This document shows, piece by piece, positions 1-12,225 of a stretch of DNA of 64,000 bases. Origin of the DNA: Mesorhabditis belari (lineage: Eukaryota > Nematoda > Chromadorea > Rhabditida > Rhabditidae). The stretch covers positions 310,001-374,000 of the forward strand of contig CAUEEP010000067.1 of the NCBI GenBank assembly GCA_958450365.1. Reading direction: 5' to 3'. The translations under genes were made by a program, and so were the position numbers. The notes under the pieces were generated by a model, which was given only the letters and a program-made list of their open reading frames with translations, did not search any database and was not told where the DNA came from. The stretch's first letter is position 1. Each line of letters begins with the position of its first letter.

Positions 1-186
1 CTTGCAATTAGGATCAATAAACTATTTAGAATCAGGTTTTCCATTCCAAAGCCTTTACCCGATTTCTTTGAATCAAAGACGACTCCTTCGCTATGCGTAT
101 CCTTTCATCATACACACATACACGTAGGGATACACATAAGGAAGGAGTTATGTTTGATTCAGAAAAATCCGGCCTGAAAGGCCCTG

Positions 187-2070
187 GAACACACTGCAAT
201 CGCGATCAAAGTGAAGTGTTTTTAATTCAAATTTTTTCAAAAGCTTGATAAAAGCTGAATCTATCACTCTTAATTGGTGAATGACAAGCCAATTAAAGAT
301 ATAAATGTAAGAATTTGAAATATTGACTTTAAAAAATGCTTGTTGTTGACACAATTCTTAGTTTTATCAAGAAGATTGTATTTCTCGAGAATGAATTGCT
401 CATCTCGATCGAGAATTTCTCGAGATTATCTCGAGTTTCAGAGAACGAGAAAATTCATTTTCTGAAAAAACTTTCAATTACTCAAGTCTATTGTTAAATT
501 TCGTACTAAATTTTTCTTACAATTTCTTACAAAGACAAGAATCCACTTTTAACACAAAAAACAAAATTTTTCGATTCCAGTGTTTAGTGTAGGAGGAGAT
601 GTAGATCGGATTAGCGGAATAGATCATTTTTCTGTTCAGATTTTGATTGAAAAATAGAGAAAAATTCACAAGATTGGATTGGAATTGGAATATGTATGAA
701 AAATTATAGAAAAAAAAAAACGTTTAATTAGTGGAAAATTTTGTGTAAACAAGATTAGGGGAGTTTAATGATATAAAATTGATCAATTTTTGATACTTTT
801 TCATCTAATATCAACAAGAAGAAGACTAGAATTTTATAAAATTAAAACTGGAAAAGTAACTGAAGTTAAGTTTCAACTTTTTTACGATATTTTTATGTGC
901 CGTATTCTCTCTAATAGTAGTGCACCCTGAGCGTACACATTTTATCTGAGTAATCTGACACATTTTCGGCTTCATATAAGGCGTAACCCTTATTATGGGC
1001 CATCCTATGATACCGTATTCTCTCTAATAGTAGTGCACCCTGAGCGTCGTCTAAATTCCTCGAAATCTCGAGAACCGCTTGTCAGAACCTATCGATGTGG
1101 GGTCGGAAAATGTAGCTGACGACGAGATCTAGTGGATGATTAGAGTGTTGAGCTTCTGGGAAAAATTGGAAACCGGAAAATAGGCATCAACTCGGCTCGG
1201 TGCGGTGCACTGCTATTAGAGAAAATACGGTAAACATTGTAGCAGACGGACAGACGGACACTGCTCTTTTATTTTGATTCAAAAACTAAAGAACTACGAA
1301 TAAAGAAGTCATAAATCATCATAGCTTTTTTATACGAAAGCTCTTTGAGCCGCACACAAATCTTTTACGGCAAACTGCCAAAATCTTTTCAATTTTTTAG
1401 CCATCCTTGAAGTTTAGATTAATCTCAAACAAGAATTTAAAAACCTTTAATATTCTGATGAATATTAACGTTAATGTGAATATTAACGTGCTAAAAATGT
1501 TAGAAAATAATTTTAAAAGTGTTTATGCTAACATTTATTTAAATAGAAACTCTCTCGTATCAAAGTCAACAGATTTTGGTGTTTTTATCGTAAAAGTTTC
1601 TCGAAAAAGCCCCAGAAAGAGTATCTAATATCAAATTTAGTTGATTTTAATTGAGAAAGAAGCTTAAAATTTTGTGTAAATTGTTTAATTTGATGCTAAG
1701 GATCTGTATAAACATTGGAAGTTGACTAATTTTGGTAGCGTGCCGTCGACCACTTGTGCGAGGCTTAAAGGACCAACATAAAGTTATGATATACCAACAT
1801 AAAAAAAGTTATGATGAGCCATTAGCATTAGAAATACAATCTTCTTGATAAAACTAAGAATTTTGTCAACAACAAGCATTTTTTAAAGTCAATATTTCAA
1901 ATTCCTACATTTATATCTTTATTTGGCTTGTCATTCACTAATTAAGAGTGATAGATTCAGCTTTTATCAAGCTTTTGAAAAAGTTTGAATTAAAAACACT
2001 TCACTTTGATCGCGATTGCAGTGTGTTCCAGTTTCTAAAACATGTCAACTTTGGAAAGTTACCGTAGTCT
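187..2070. repeat. Composite inverted-repeat element, left copy
   Basis: Positions 187-1402 are the reverse complement of a block at about 14443-16480. Within this copy, 187-400 is also inverted relative to 1840-2060, so the unit carries long inverted arms around an AT-rich middle. A TACCGTATT-family element sits inside at 1011-1232. The stretch 1402-1840 has only a short AT-rich frame (1407-1628) that I do not take as a gene. No transposase is recognisable. Confidence 0.7.
1011..1232. mobile_element. TACCGTATT-family MITE-like element, copy 1
   Basis: The element starts TACCGTATTCTCTCTAATAG and ends with the inverse TATTAGAGAAAATACGGTA. It is about 220 bp and non-coding. The middle contains the shared motifs GAACCTATCGATGTGGGG and TCAACTCGGCTCGG. 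A further partial left end lies at 899-935. The same structure recurs at 9475, 15198, 15421, 27154 and 46015. Confidence 0.8.
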
Positions 2071-2439
2071 TGTCTGTTGCTTTATAAATTAAACGTTTAC
2101 CAATTGATCTACGGTTTTGCGTCAAATAGAAGATATTTAATATACAATTTTCTATCTTTTTATCTTTTTACGCCAATCTGGGCTCGTTTCCAAGAAAATT
2201 CAAGCGCAAGAACTTGTTTTGCGTAAAATTCGATGAAAGGTGATATTAAATGAATTCGCTGAACAGTTTATTCTGTAAAATTTGGCTATAAACCCAACTT
2301 TTTGTGTTCTATTTTTTATCTATTGACACAAAGGTCGGTTTCTTTGGACAAAAGCGTCTAAATTGCATCATCGAGGCCTTTTTGGCTGACCGAGTTCGCA
2401 CCTCCGAACAAAAAAACCAAAAACAAAACATTTCTTAAG

Positions 2440-2900
2440 ATTTGAACGAGCTTTTATAGAAAAATATTCGGTTTTTTTCTAATGGAGCAAAGCGTAGGTC
2501 AATTGGTGATTTGGTTATCTCTGAATAGCTTTTTAAATGAAGTGTCCAGCATAGCGGCCAATCTAATATTAGATTGAGTACTAATTCTTGATAACACTTT
2601 TTGTTTCTTGTTTCATCAAAGAGCAAGGCATAGCTGCTTATAAATAATCAGACACGTATGCTTAAAAAAAGTTTCCTTGAAGCCCAGTCATTAGATCGGA
2701 ATGAAACTTTGCTCAAAGTTAGGCAATGCGTGTCTGACTATTTATAAACAGCTATGCCTTGCTCTTTGATGAAACAAAAAACAAAACGTGTTATCACGAA
2801 TTAGTACTCAATCTAATACTTTTGATAGCTTCGGTATTCCCCCTGACAGACTAGACCAAAAGTTAGATTAGAGCAGTTAAACTAAAGGCAAGCTGTACTT
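2440..2900. repeat. Foldback repeat
   Basis: Arms at about 2567-2660 and 2722-2818 are inverted copies (core GTTTCATCAAAGAGCAAGGC), separated by about 60 bp. The right half plus its flank recurs directly at 16500-16800, next to the partner of the 187-2070 block, so both belong to one larger repeat family. No coding sequence is seen. Confidence 0.65.
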
Positions 2901-4171
2901 TTGTACTTTTAATGGCAAGCCATACTTTGGGCACCCTGCATCTCTGATATCTCTGCAAAATCTGCGTTTGGAGTATGCTCGTGAGAACTTTTACAATCAT
3001 AAGCTCCTCAAATGATCAAAGTTCGCTCAGAATAGCAAAATGCTAGAGCAGCACTTTTGCTTATAATATCTGAAATTTTGGAACGTGGCTAACTTTTTAG
3101 TTGATTGGATTTCGAGATAAGCCGACGCAAAGAGGACTTCACTTTCACTGATCGCTATTTTAGCAAAATCTTTGATTGTTTTAGTTGAAAAATCTTTGAC
3201 ATGACCTTTTTGAAATTTCAATAAATAATTTTGCATTAAAAGTATCAAACTCCTGATCTTTGATTAAGTGTATAACAATTTCTTTTGTAAATTAATGCTA
3301 TTCCTAGCTCAAGTTTAGTGATTAGTTAAAGCAAGATGCCAAAGAGCTTTCAAAAACTTTTAAAATCAACTTTTAATTTAATCAAATGTTAAATCAATCT
3401 TTATTGGTGCTAAACTTCAAGAGTTACACTTCAAGAACAGTTTGAATTGATAGTTTTTCTTTCAGTTTTGATAGATTCAAAAGTTGAGTTCAAACCGATG
3501 CGTCAAGTACTATTTGAGTGCAACTCGAGAACAAAATTAGATAACCACTTCATTTCTAAACTTTTGATTTTCAGCTTTTTAATCGAATCTCGCAGTAATC
3601 AGCTGTGTTTTTTGGTTTGATGACGCTTCAAATAAAGTTTACAATCGTTTTCGTAAAGTTTTATTTCATCAGAACAAAATCTTTTTAAAGAAACAGTCCA
3701 AGAAAATGATAAGCTCGAATGGTTATTCATAAAAAAAGGCCAAAAAGGAGGAGCGATTTGTTTTTTTTGGCGATAGTAAACTCCATGTACTACTAATTCT
3801 TTTTGAAATGTCAAGGTCGTTTTGGGTTTTCGAATTGGTAAATGAGCAAGAGTTGTTTTCTTGACCATTTTCAATCTCAGCTTTAGCTCGATCAGCTCAG
3901 ATTTCGTTTGTAGACTTTATAGACTCGAATAAATGGTTTCTAAAACATGAAAGCTTTCGATAAATACCCTACGCTTGTCTATTTAGTGTTATTCAATCTA
4001 TCTGCCATCTTTATCTCCATCGATACTCTTTGTAAACTTGAGGTAAAGCCGGAAAATAGAGTATAGAACAAACCTACAGGTAAGATTACGGTAAGATTAG
4101 CTTTTAAAAGTTGATATCTTTTAGAAAACGCGCTCATTTTATATCCTCTATCTACCTCAATTTTTCAAAGA
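2901..4171. other. Stretch without a supportable gene
   Basis: Two weak minus-strand frames (3027-3248 and 3599-3874) lie here. They are AT-biased, match no family I recognise and have no convincing splice context. I treat the stretch as non-coding or decayed. Confidence 0.4.
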
Positions 4172-4612
4172 TTGTGGGACATTTAATACGCGCCCCGTCC
4201 CTTTTTCCATTGGCAATCCAACTTTGAACTCAAATATCTTGGTGTTGGGCGATTCAATTTAAATATTCTTGGTATCATTGGATGCGCCGAGTCTTTCTCT
4301 GTTGATTGGTAGAAAAAACTATTTTAATTGGACGACTCAACACCAAGATATTTGAGCTCAAAATTGGATTGCCAATGGCAAAAAATATAAGCCCCTAAAC
4401 TCCGCCCCTTTGCCATTGGCAATCCAACTTTGAGCTCCAATATCTTGCTTTTGGACAGTCCAATTTAAATACCTTTTGTACCAATCGACAGAGAAAAACT
4501 CGGCGCATCCAATGATACCAAGACCATTTCAATTGGACAGTCCAACACCAAGATATTTGAGTTCAAAGTTAGATTGCCAATGGCAAAACGGGTGGAGCGC
4601 ATATCAAGTGTC
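4172..4612. mobile_element. Two back-to-back palindromic elements (CCATTGGCAATCC arms)
   Basis: Arms of about 40 bp (CCATTGGCAATCCAACTTTG and its inverse) at 4208-4250/4338-4379 and again at 4411-4446/4544-4584 form two adjacent hairpins. Related copies lie at 21002-21190 and 21197-21445. The internal motif ATCATTGGATGCGCCGAG is shared. Nothing is encoded. Confidence 0.7.
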
Positions 4613-5811
4613 CAATAACCAACTTTAAATGCGTTTTTCTTGAATTTTTATAGGCATGGAGTAGAATTGAAAAAGGTGTTTCTTAAAATTTAAATTTAAA
4701 AACTTTAGCCTTGGCTTGACTTAGAAAATCGGAATAGCCGAGCTTTTAGCTCCAGGTTTACGGTCATCAAAACTTGACGTACCTACAAAAATGACACTTC
4801 AAAGCCAATTCATTGAAATGATTTACCCTTAAAAAGCCCACCCAAATTCCTCATTTCCAGACCGATTAATAAGACAAAGTCCTATCGAAATTTGTGCACA
4901 AAATGAACCCAACTTTGACGTTTTTCTTTTCGACAAAGTCCATTTCCCGTAAACGTAACGGCTTTGAGGTCAAATAATCCCAGAAAAACGGGGGATTCTC
5001 TCAGCAAAGGAGGCTTTTTTGAGTTTTTTGCTTTTGAAACCCCGGGAAGACCATTGAGCAAAACTGAAAAAGTGAAAATCACCGTTTCAATGATAAAAAC
5101 AATTTGTGATAAAGGGAAACGGTTATTCTTTGGAAAATTTGATGAAAGATTTATTAGAGAGTTTTACCAACAAGTAACATTATTCTATTTTTTTCAATTT
5201 ACTGGCCTATGATGATTTGGGTACTTCAGTGTCTCTATATTACTAAAGATATCGTAGTTTGTCTTCTTTAGTTTTCTTTAGACAAGTTCGGACATTCGAG
5301 AATTGTTTGGGGATTAGGGTAACAGTTAATCAAAGGCACAATCACTTTAAGAATCAAGTAAGAATTAAGTAAGGATTAAGTTCTCTTCGTTTTCATGTTG
5401 ATATGTTATATCCGATTTAGATTCTGAGTCCAAATCGGGTATTCGATTCGGCACAACAATAGTTTTAACAATTGCTGCGTTGGTAAATCACGTTTTGTCA
5501 TGTTTTTGACAGCTTTTGAAGCGTGCTTGCACTAAATCATTTGTGGCGAATTGCCACTGCTCTGCAGTTAGTCAAAATTCAATACACAAGTTAAAATTCA
5601 AAGTTGATGGATAAACTACCGTAATCAGCCACTAGACGATATTCAGTTGTCCGTTTTTGATAGCGTGTGTACTTAGAAACCCATTATTTAAGCTTTGTTT
5701 TGAGTCAGTTGTGGGCTCCCTTTCCAATTTATCCCTTTTTTCTCACGCAAGTGTTGAAGTAACTGTGATAGTGCCAGATTGCTCCAGTTTGAGCGAAGTT
5801 TGCCCTTATTT
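4613..5811. other. Mostly unannotated stretch; one coding-like interval
   Basis: From about 4940 to 5171 (+) one open frame has coding-like residue use and ends at CAACAA|GTAACATT, which could be a splice donor. There is no recognisable domain, no clear acceptor and no downstream exon, so it is only a possible exon. The rest shows nothing. Confidence 0.25.
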
Positions 5812-5999
5812 GGAACCATATTGGAACCATATTGGAAGGAACCTCATTCGAACCATATCGGAACCATATTGGAACCACATTGGAACCATATTGGAAGGAA
5901 CCTCATTCGAACCATATCGGAACCATATTGGAACCACATTGGAACCATATTGGAAGGAACCTTATTCGAACCACATTGGAACCATATTGGAACCATTAC
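5812..5999. repeat. Minisatellite with 59-bp higher-order unit
   Basis: The basic unit is about 12 bp (GGAACCATATT plus variants). Blocks of five form a 59-bp super-repeat marked by GGAAGGAACCTCATTCG, repeated about three times. All three forward frames are open through it, which produces three spurious overlapping ORFs. Confidence 0.9.
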
Positions 6000-7337
6000 T
6001 ATTTAATAAGGGAAAGTTTCGATAAATTGTGCGTTTTCAAGACATCTACCATTGAACCATACTGAGACACGGTCTCACGAGAAATTACAAAGATTAAAAT
6101 ATAAATATATTTCTTACATCGTTATCAAAAACAAGGTCAGAAGCAAAACCCCATAGCTTTTGCCGAATTTGTCCATTTTTTAAGTAAAAGTATACTAATT
6201 TTTATCATTGATGTCTTCAAATTGTATCAAAAACTATCAAAAACATGATATATCAAAGCAGCAATCATTAGAACTATTGTTGAGTCTAAATCGGATAAAA
6301 ATCTAAATCGGATTTGGCAGATACCTAATCTGAATAAGACACGATACTGTTAGACTTGTTTTACTATGCTTATCCTCTACAGTTTTATTTAAAAGCCAAT
6401 TCCTGGTCGCAAGCCAATTCACGAGCCAGTTACGAGTAAAATGTTCTCATTATTAGATTTCAAAACTGTTTACCAGTCAGAAAGTTTGACTCTAGAAGCA
6501 ATTTTGGTGGAAGAAAAAACCTCGATGAGTAATGATTACCAATCTGGAGTAATGATGAGTAATGGGTAATGATTATCAATCTAGAGTAATGATGGGTAAT
6601 GGGTAATGCTTACCAATCTGGAGCATTGATAAGTAATGGGTAATGATTATCAATCTGGAAGCATCGGTCCCTAGCAATTTTCAAAAATATTGCTTTCACA
6701 AAGTCGTTTATCCGGTAGAAAAGCAGAAAAGCAAAGAAAAAACGATTTTTATCACACAAGTTTTCCCTTGTTTCCACTATAAAACTCGTGTTTTTTGTGT
6801 TTTCGATTTTTCCACCTTTTCCCTTTAATCATTTTTATCTTTTATTCTTTCACAACCAGAAAAAGGAACACTTCTTTCTTGCAATTTCTTTTTTAGAAAA
6901 AAAAGCGATCATGAAATCTGTTTGTTTGAATATTTTGCAAAAAGAACACTTCTTTCCTGCAATTTTAGGCAATTTTCTCTTTCGTTTTTCCCTAGAAAAT
7001 GTTTTTCCCTATGATGTGATCTTTTTTTGAATCAATGATCAGACTTTGAAGATGAATCTTTTGATTTTGAAAGAAAAGATGAATCTTTTCATGAAAAGAT
7101 TCAGATTATGAAAGATTTCACATGTTTACATGATTTTACATGATTTTACATTAATTTCTACATGTTCTTTTACGAAATTTCAAATGTTAACTTTCAATTA
7201 TATTTGCTTTTGCCAAAACGATTTAAAAGATTGCCAAAAGTCAAAGCTAAACTTCTTTCTAACTCTTAAAACTCACTCTTAAACTTATGTTTTAAAGTTT
7301 TTGCTTTAACCAACTTAAGTTTTAGTTTTTGCTTTAA
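6000..7337. other. AT-rich non-coding stretch with a short degenerate tandem repeat
   Basis: Positions 6521-6660 hold an imperfect repeat of about 45 bp built on AGTAATGGGTAATGATTA. Positions 7030-7200 have small self-complementary AAAGATTC/GAATCTTT motifs. The two plus-strand frames between 6643 and 7030 are rich in F, S and K and look random. No gene is seen. Confidence 0.5.
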
Positions 7338-7526
7338 CCATTTGATCTTAAATCTCTTAGACACCGCCGCTTGGTCACGGATTTAAAAGAATGTTTCAAA
7401 ATTGTAAACGGCAGGCAACCTATTCCACTTTTTCGAGATTTCTTCAAAGTTAATCCCAGGGTTAGCTCAAGGAGAGGTTTGTTGTCACCTTCCGCCCACA
7501 TCTTCAAGCATAGGCTGCAGTCTTGA
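7338..7526 (+). pseudogene. Non-LTR retrotransposon reverse transcriptase C-terminal fragment
   Basis: The plus-strand frame from 7338 reads about 62 residues to a TGA at 7524-7526. It includes LRHRRLVTDLKECFKIVNG followed by DFFKV and SSRRG. This is the pattern of the segment after the RT palm in LINE-type elements, where RR(L/I)xxDLIxxYKIxxG is followed by FFxxN and TRG. Upstream is AT-rich and lacks the catalytic YADD region, so only the tail survives. A minus-strand frame over the same DNA is a shadow. The match is by motif memory, not by search. Confidence 0.55.
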
Positions 7527-7865
7527 AGCATATGCTGAAGTCTTGAAGTATCGTTTATTAGTTAGCAATTTGCCTACTAGATCTTTGACAAGCTTTGGCA
7601 AAATCTTTGACACAAACTTTTGCTTTTTGCTTTTTCAGTTTAGCAAATTTCGTGCTCATTGCTTATCGCTGGAAAACAACAGGCTGGCTGTCTTTTGGGG
7701 GGGATTTTCTAGAAAACACCACGTGGTGCACGCGAGAAATTTCTGCTCTTTTCACGCAAAAATTGTGAGTGTAGATCGCTCATTTTTTGATCACTTTTTG
7801 CGTTTGGAATTTTTGGAATTGAAATTTTTTGGCTAAATAAGTTTTTCTTTATGAAATGGATACCT
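7527..7865. other. No supportable feature
   Basis: A plus frame (7543-7836) and a minus frame overlap here, and neither has a recognisable domain or splice context. Confidence 0.4.
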
Positions 7866-8400
7866 TTATAATGTAGACCGGGGTTACCGGTGATTGATTT
7901 TGCACACACATAATCACAATTTACACATGAAGACCTAGGGAGTATTCTATCGTTTGTGAGGATGGGACTATGTAGGAGAGGATGTAGAAGAGGATGAGGG
8001 GAGGATGTAGGAGAGGATGTAGGAGAGGATGTAGGAGAGGATGTAGGAGAGGATGTAGAAGAGGATGAGGAGAGGATGTAGGAGAGGATGTGGGAGAGGA
8101 TGTGGAAGAGGATGTAGGAGAGGATGTGGGAGAGGATGTAGGATGAGAAGCTTTACATGAGCTTGCGCCTTAGACAAGTCTACCCATTTGGATCCCTGGT
8201 TATCCCAATCCGGAGGGGAAGGGGCCTAGGGGAACCGGTCTTGGGAACCAGTTCACCATATAAGTGCGGTTACCTACAACACTCGGTTCAGGGAATCTAT
8301 CCCTGACTCATCTGCTGGATTCGAACCAAAGACTAACCGAGCCCAACGTTACTTAACTTGGCTCTGCAACAGATCTCTGCCCGGATACCACGTTTCAAAG
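7866..8400 (-). repeat. SINE-like element with tRNA-derived head, minus strand
   Basis: On the minus strand a tRNA-like head lies at about 8313-8395, with B box GGTTCGAATCC at 8317-8327. A GC-richer body follows (8180-8310), then a tail at about 7866-7960 (CCGGGGTTACCGGTGATTG). A related tail (ACTGGGGCTACCAGTGGTG) ends the similar element at 26035-26395. A 12-bp minisatellite has expanded between body and tail. Confidence 0.5.
7975..8140. repeat. 12-bp minisatellite (GGATGTAGGAGA)
   Basis: About 13 imperfect copies of GGATGTAGGAGA lie inside the SINE-like element. The minus-strand ORF rich in HPLPHPL/YILSYIL is purely the repeat and is not a gene. Confidence 0.85.
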
Positions 8401-9107
8401 TGACGAGGCCGTAGTCGTAACTGTAGCAAGCAAGCAACGCAAGCTTAACTGTAGTCTACATATCTTTAATCAAATTGAGGCTAAATTTTACTTTTAGATT
8501 TTGAGGCTAATCATATTTTTATTTTCACTTAATCATTTAATTTTCTAGAACGTTTACTAAACGGTTCATAAGCTAAACATAAAAATCATCAACATCATAA
8601 ATAAACGGTTCATAAACATCAAATAACCACAAGCTTTTACATTTCTATGCAACTAATCCGATCAGTTCTCCAGAAAGAGTGTATTTCTGTTTTTTAAGCT
8701 TAAAGTAGAACCTTCTAGTATTCCTCAATTAACTCTTTTCCAGCTAAAATTCTTCTACTCTGCCAGAGATCAAAATTTGCTCTCTGCTCTGAAATTTGCT
8801 TGTAAATATGGCTCACTTTTTGATCAGTTTTTCAGCTTTTCAAAGGTCAATCCTCACACATAAATCTCTCTGTTTACGGCTAAGTGGAGCGGATTTTCGA
8901 AAGTAGTTCGAGCACATAAAACTTTCTGAAAAAACGTCACTCAGAACTTGTGCGTTTTTGCAAAAATCAGTACATAAATGACCGATCTAGCATGAGCATA
9001 GCTTTTCATGTTTTCTGTTCTCTTTAATGCTTTCTGGATGAGACGGTTCCACACGTCTCGACGTGTACGACGTATACGTATACTCCATCTGGAGTAATGG
9101 TGATTAA
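8401..9107. other. AT-rich non-coding stretch
   Basis: No open frame with coding character, no repeat family with another clear copy in the window, and no structural RNA were recognised. Confidence 0.4.
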
Positions 9108-9212
9108 GTGCGTTATGGTGTAATGGTTAGCACAGTTGTTAGCACAGAGTGAAAGGCTCGAGTCCCGGTGGCGCACTAGTTTTTGATCTGCCCTAGTTCC
9201 AACTACCCTACT
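9108..9212 (+). repeat. tRNA-derived SINE-like unit
   Basis: The 5' part can pair as an acceptor stem (GTGCGTT at 9108-9114 with GGCGCAC at 9170-9176). It has an A-box-like TGGTGTAATGG and a B-box-like GGCTCGAGTCC. The anticodon and T stems are poor, so this is not a functional tRNA. It is followed by GTTTTTGATCTGCCCTAG, a tail shared with the next unit at 9326. Confidence 0.55.
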
Positions 9213-9325
9213 ATTATGAGAAGTGTCACTCAAAGTTTGATCAGTACAAATGTCTATTGTCAGCTGTTAGTTACTGTAGCGGTAAGTTTCTAAATAATTT
9301 TTATGCTATTTCATCTGCTCAATTT

Positions 9326-9412
9326 TAGCACAGTTGCCCGGTGAACGAAAGGTTGCGGATTCGAGCCCAGGCCGCGCACAAGTTTTTGATTTGCCCTAGT
9401 TCTAACTACGAG
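9326..9412 (+). repeat. tRNA-derived SINE-like unit, second copy
   Basis: B-box-like GGATTCGAGCCC and the tail GTTTTTGATTTGCCCTAG match the unit at 9108-9212. The 5' half is eroded. Two units lie within 300 bp in the same orientation. Confidence 0.5.
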
Positions 9413-9474
9413 ACATCAGCTAAGATGTTGGTTCAACTCAGATAGTGGTCAAATGATTTGACGACCTATGGAAA

Positions 9475-9696
9475 TACCATCTTCTCTCTAATAGTAGTGC
9501 ACCCTGAGCGTCGCCTAAATTGCTCGAAATCTCGAGACCTGCTTATCAGAACCTATCGATGTGGGGACGGAAAATGTAGCTGACGATGAGATCTAGTGGG
9601 GGATTTGAGTGTTGAGCTTCTGCGAAAACTTAGAAACCGTAAAATAGTCACCAACTCGGCTCGGCCGGGTGCACTACTATTAGAGAAAATACGGTA
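9475..9696. mobile_element. TACCGTATT-family element, copy 2
   Basis: The left end reads TACCATCTTCTCTCTAATAG and the right end TATTAGAGAAAATACGGTA. The internal motif CCTATCGATGTGGGG is shared with the copy at 1011. It is non-coding and 222 bp. Confidence 0.8.
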
Positions 9697-10888
9697 CGTT
9701 GCAAGCTCAAGAATTCCCAGCCGAATGGTGATATTTCACGATTTTTATAGATTTAACATGACTAACAGCGAAAATTTTTCGTCACGAGTTCTGCAAAAAA
9801 GTGCAAACCCAAGCTAATCAAAAGCGAAAAATATGTGATTCTCGAAATCGCGAAAACTAAAATCTGAACATAGAGAACAGTTGTGGGGGAAAAGGGCATT
9901 CCCGAAGGTGATCTTTTTGGAGAAATTTTTGCTCACGTGCTGTTTTTCCTTTCTCTCTCCAGCTTTTTCCATTTTTTTTCCAGCTTTTTCTGATTTGTTT
10001 TCACCAAAAACAACATCATAAAGCTCAACAAAAGACTCTAATTGGCTGAAATTTGTGCAATTTGTGCAATTTTTGCAATTTTTGCAATAAAATTTTCTTT
10101 TGTTGCAATTTTTAGAGATTTCCTTCTTAAATAGTACTTTTTTACTTTTAAAACAAAGCATTCAGAACCAAAAAGTTTCCATATCTGTAACTTTAGTGTT
10201 ATTTTTGAGATTCTGATTCTATTTTCTATTTTCTATTTTTTATTTTCCTTTATTTCATTCTTTTCATATTCTTGTAAACTTTTACAAGCAAATTTTAGAT
10301 TATAAAAGAATGGCCTTCATGATGCCAGTGATGCGAAAAGAGTGGGGCACACAACTCTACGGATTTCCGAGAAGGTTTCTTTTAAATTGACAGTGAGATA
10401 AGTATGTTCAGTGCATTAGAAAAATGGTAATCTTGCTAGTAGGAGGTTGAGGTTGAGGTTGAGCACGATGTGTTCGATTGAAAAGGCTGAATATGATGTG
10501 TTCACTATGCTGACTTTATTGACCGTTTTAGTCAAAATCTCAAGAAGGCAATAGTGAGTTTTAGCACTTGCGAGCAGAAGAAGCGGAACATTCAACTGAA
10601 CAAGGTGGCCGCTGCTCAACAATTAGGTTGGTACTGACTTAACCAAGGCTAAGTTAGAGTGGCTTTCTTTGGATAATGGGCTTCTAAAAGACAACTATTT
10701 TGAAAATTACCGTTATCAAGTCACCAGTTTTCATTCAGTCTTTCATTCGTATTTAATTCAAGTTTTCATTCAAATCACCAGTTTTCATCAGCCCAATTTT
10801 GCACCATTCACTGAGCCTTATGAATCCCCATCGAATAATACCAAAGTTGGTCGATAAAAACTGGCTTTGAACACAGTAGGTTTCTAAA
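9697..10888. other. Stretch with one weak minus-strand frame
   Basis: The minus-strand frame 9814-10161 (115 aa, Cys/Lys-rich, with a short CANTTTTGCAA-type repeat in its first third) is open but unrecognised. It may be chance in purine-rich sequence. The other frames to 10860 have no support. Confidence 0.3.
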
Positions 10889-11219
10889 TAGAGTGTCCTC
10901 CTCGCAAGTAATGCCTTTTTTTTAAAACGCATACTTAGGAAAAATTATCGTAGTTCTAGCGAAAATTATTGCAAAAAAGTTGGCGCAAAAATCACGAGCG
11001 CCGCCTTATATACGACTTCTTTTAAAGATATTCAATCGTTCAACTAATTTGGTGGCAAATTCCCTTCAAATGTAAAGATATTAAATTTACTCGACGTGTA
11101 AAGAGGATTACTCGTAGTTACAAAATTAATCGAGCGCCGATTAATCGAGTAAAGAATACTCATGCAAATTTTACTCAAATAGTTACTTACTCATGAGGAA
11201 CACACTCTAGCAACCACCA
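10889..11219. mobile_element. TAGAGTGTG-ended TIR element, copy 3
   Basis: It begins TAGAGTGTCCTCCTCG and ends GAGGAACACACTCTA, giving imperfect inverted ends with flanking TA. The core GCCGCCTTATATACGAC and GATTACTCGTAGTTAC recur, without clear ends, at 11993-12225. The ends match those of the larger elements at 28747 and 44908. Confidence 0.6.
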
Positions 11220-11282
11220 CGCTTACACCTTAATAAAGCCTTGAATGGTTTCCTAATGAATTTGTTTCCTATTATGCCAAGA

Positions 11283-11798
11283 TATTGGGTTAGTGGAAAA
11301 GTCCTTTCCGATTTTTTGGGAGAGTACCTTAAATTGGTCCAATTTTGACGTTTTATAGCTCATCCTAAAGCTGAATTCAAGACGGATCGATTAGTAAAAA
11401 CCGTTTTGAGATATCTCTTTTCTAAAAGTTTTTACAGCTATTTTAGTAAAGGGCGGCAGAGCCAAAAAATGGCTGTTTTCACGTTTCGTTAGTTTTCCGT
11501 GCAGAAACCTAGGCTAAAAATATGTGTTTCGTAATTAGCGTCCAAAATAACCCCTAGACACGCATTTTCAGAATCTTAGCAAAAAATTTTTGAAAAATAT
11601 TGTCACCGGTGGGAGTCGAACCAGCGACCCTCAGATCAATAGCCTTTCCGCCGCTTTTCGCGATTTTCCTTCGTTTTTCTCGTTTTTTTTCAGCTTTAGG
11701 AATTCAGCTTTAGGATGAGCTATAAAACGTCAAAATTGGACAAATTTAAGGTACTCTCCTCCCAGAAAATCGGAAAGAACTTTTCCATCAACCCAATA
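11283..11798. mobile_element. TATTGGGTT-type element with long inverted ends and a tRNA-like core
   Basis: The ends TATTGGGTTAGTGGAAAAG and CTTTTCCATCAACCCAATA are the tips of inverted arms of about 85 bp (11283-11395 and 11695-11798, with small internal differences). A tRNA-like segment lies on the minus strand at 11601-11662 (B box GGTTCGACTCC). No ORF is present. Confidence 0.65.
11601..11662 (-). repeat. tRNA-like fragment
   Basis: On the minus strand the 3' half of a tRNA can be followed: GATCTGAGGGTC, then B box GGTTCGACTCC, then CCACCGGTGAC. No matching 5' acceptor strand was found. It sits in the loop of a TIR element. Confidence 0.4.
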
Positions 11799-11992
11799 CA
11801 ATTCATTCAACAAATCAAATCAATTCATTGCTTAATTCAAAAATCAATCAAATCTTAACTAATGAAAGTAACGAGATCTTAGAAGTTCATTGAGTAGTTT
11901 TTTAAATGCTCTTTTTCCACTCATTCCGAGTGCCGCAATTTCTCAATAAGAGGAACATCTCTCAACCCTTGCTGACCTTGAAACTGAATCAG

Positions 11993-12225
11993 GAGCGCCG
12001 CCTTATATACGACTCCTTTTAAAGATATTCAATCGTTCAATTGATTCGGTGGCAAATTCCCTTCAAATGCAAAGATATTAAATTTACTCGACGTGTAAAG
12101 AGGATTACTCGTAGTTACTCGAGCAAACAGCGCCGATTAATCGAGTAAAGAATACTGATGCAAATTTTACTCAAGTAGTTACTTACTCGTGAGCACTTAC
12201 CCATTACTTACTCACTCTATTTCTA
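11993..12225. repeat. Second copy of the 10.9-kb element core
   Basis: This interval is near-identical in long runs to 10990-11205 (GCCGCCTTATATACGAC, GATTACTCGTAGTTAC, CGCCGATTAATCGAG). The outer ends have diverged or been lost. Confidence 0.65.
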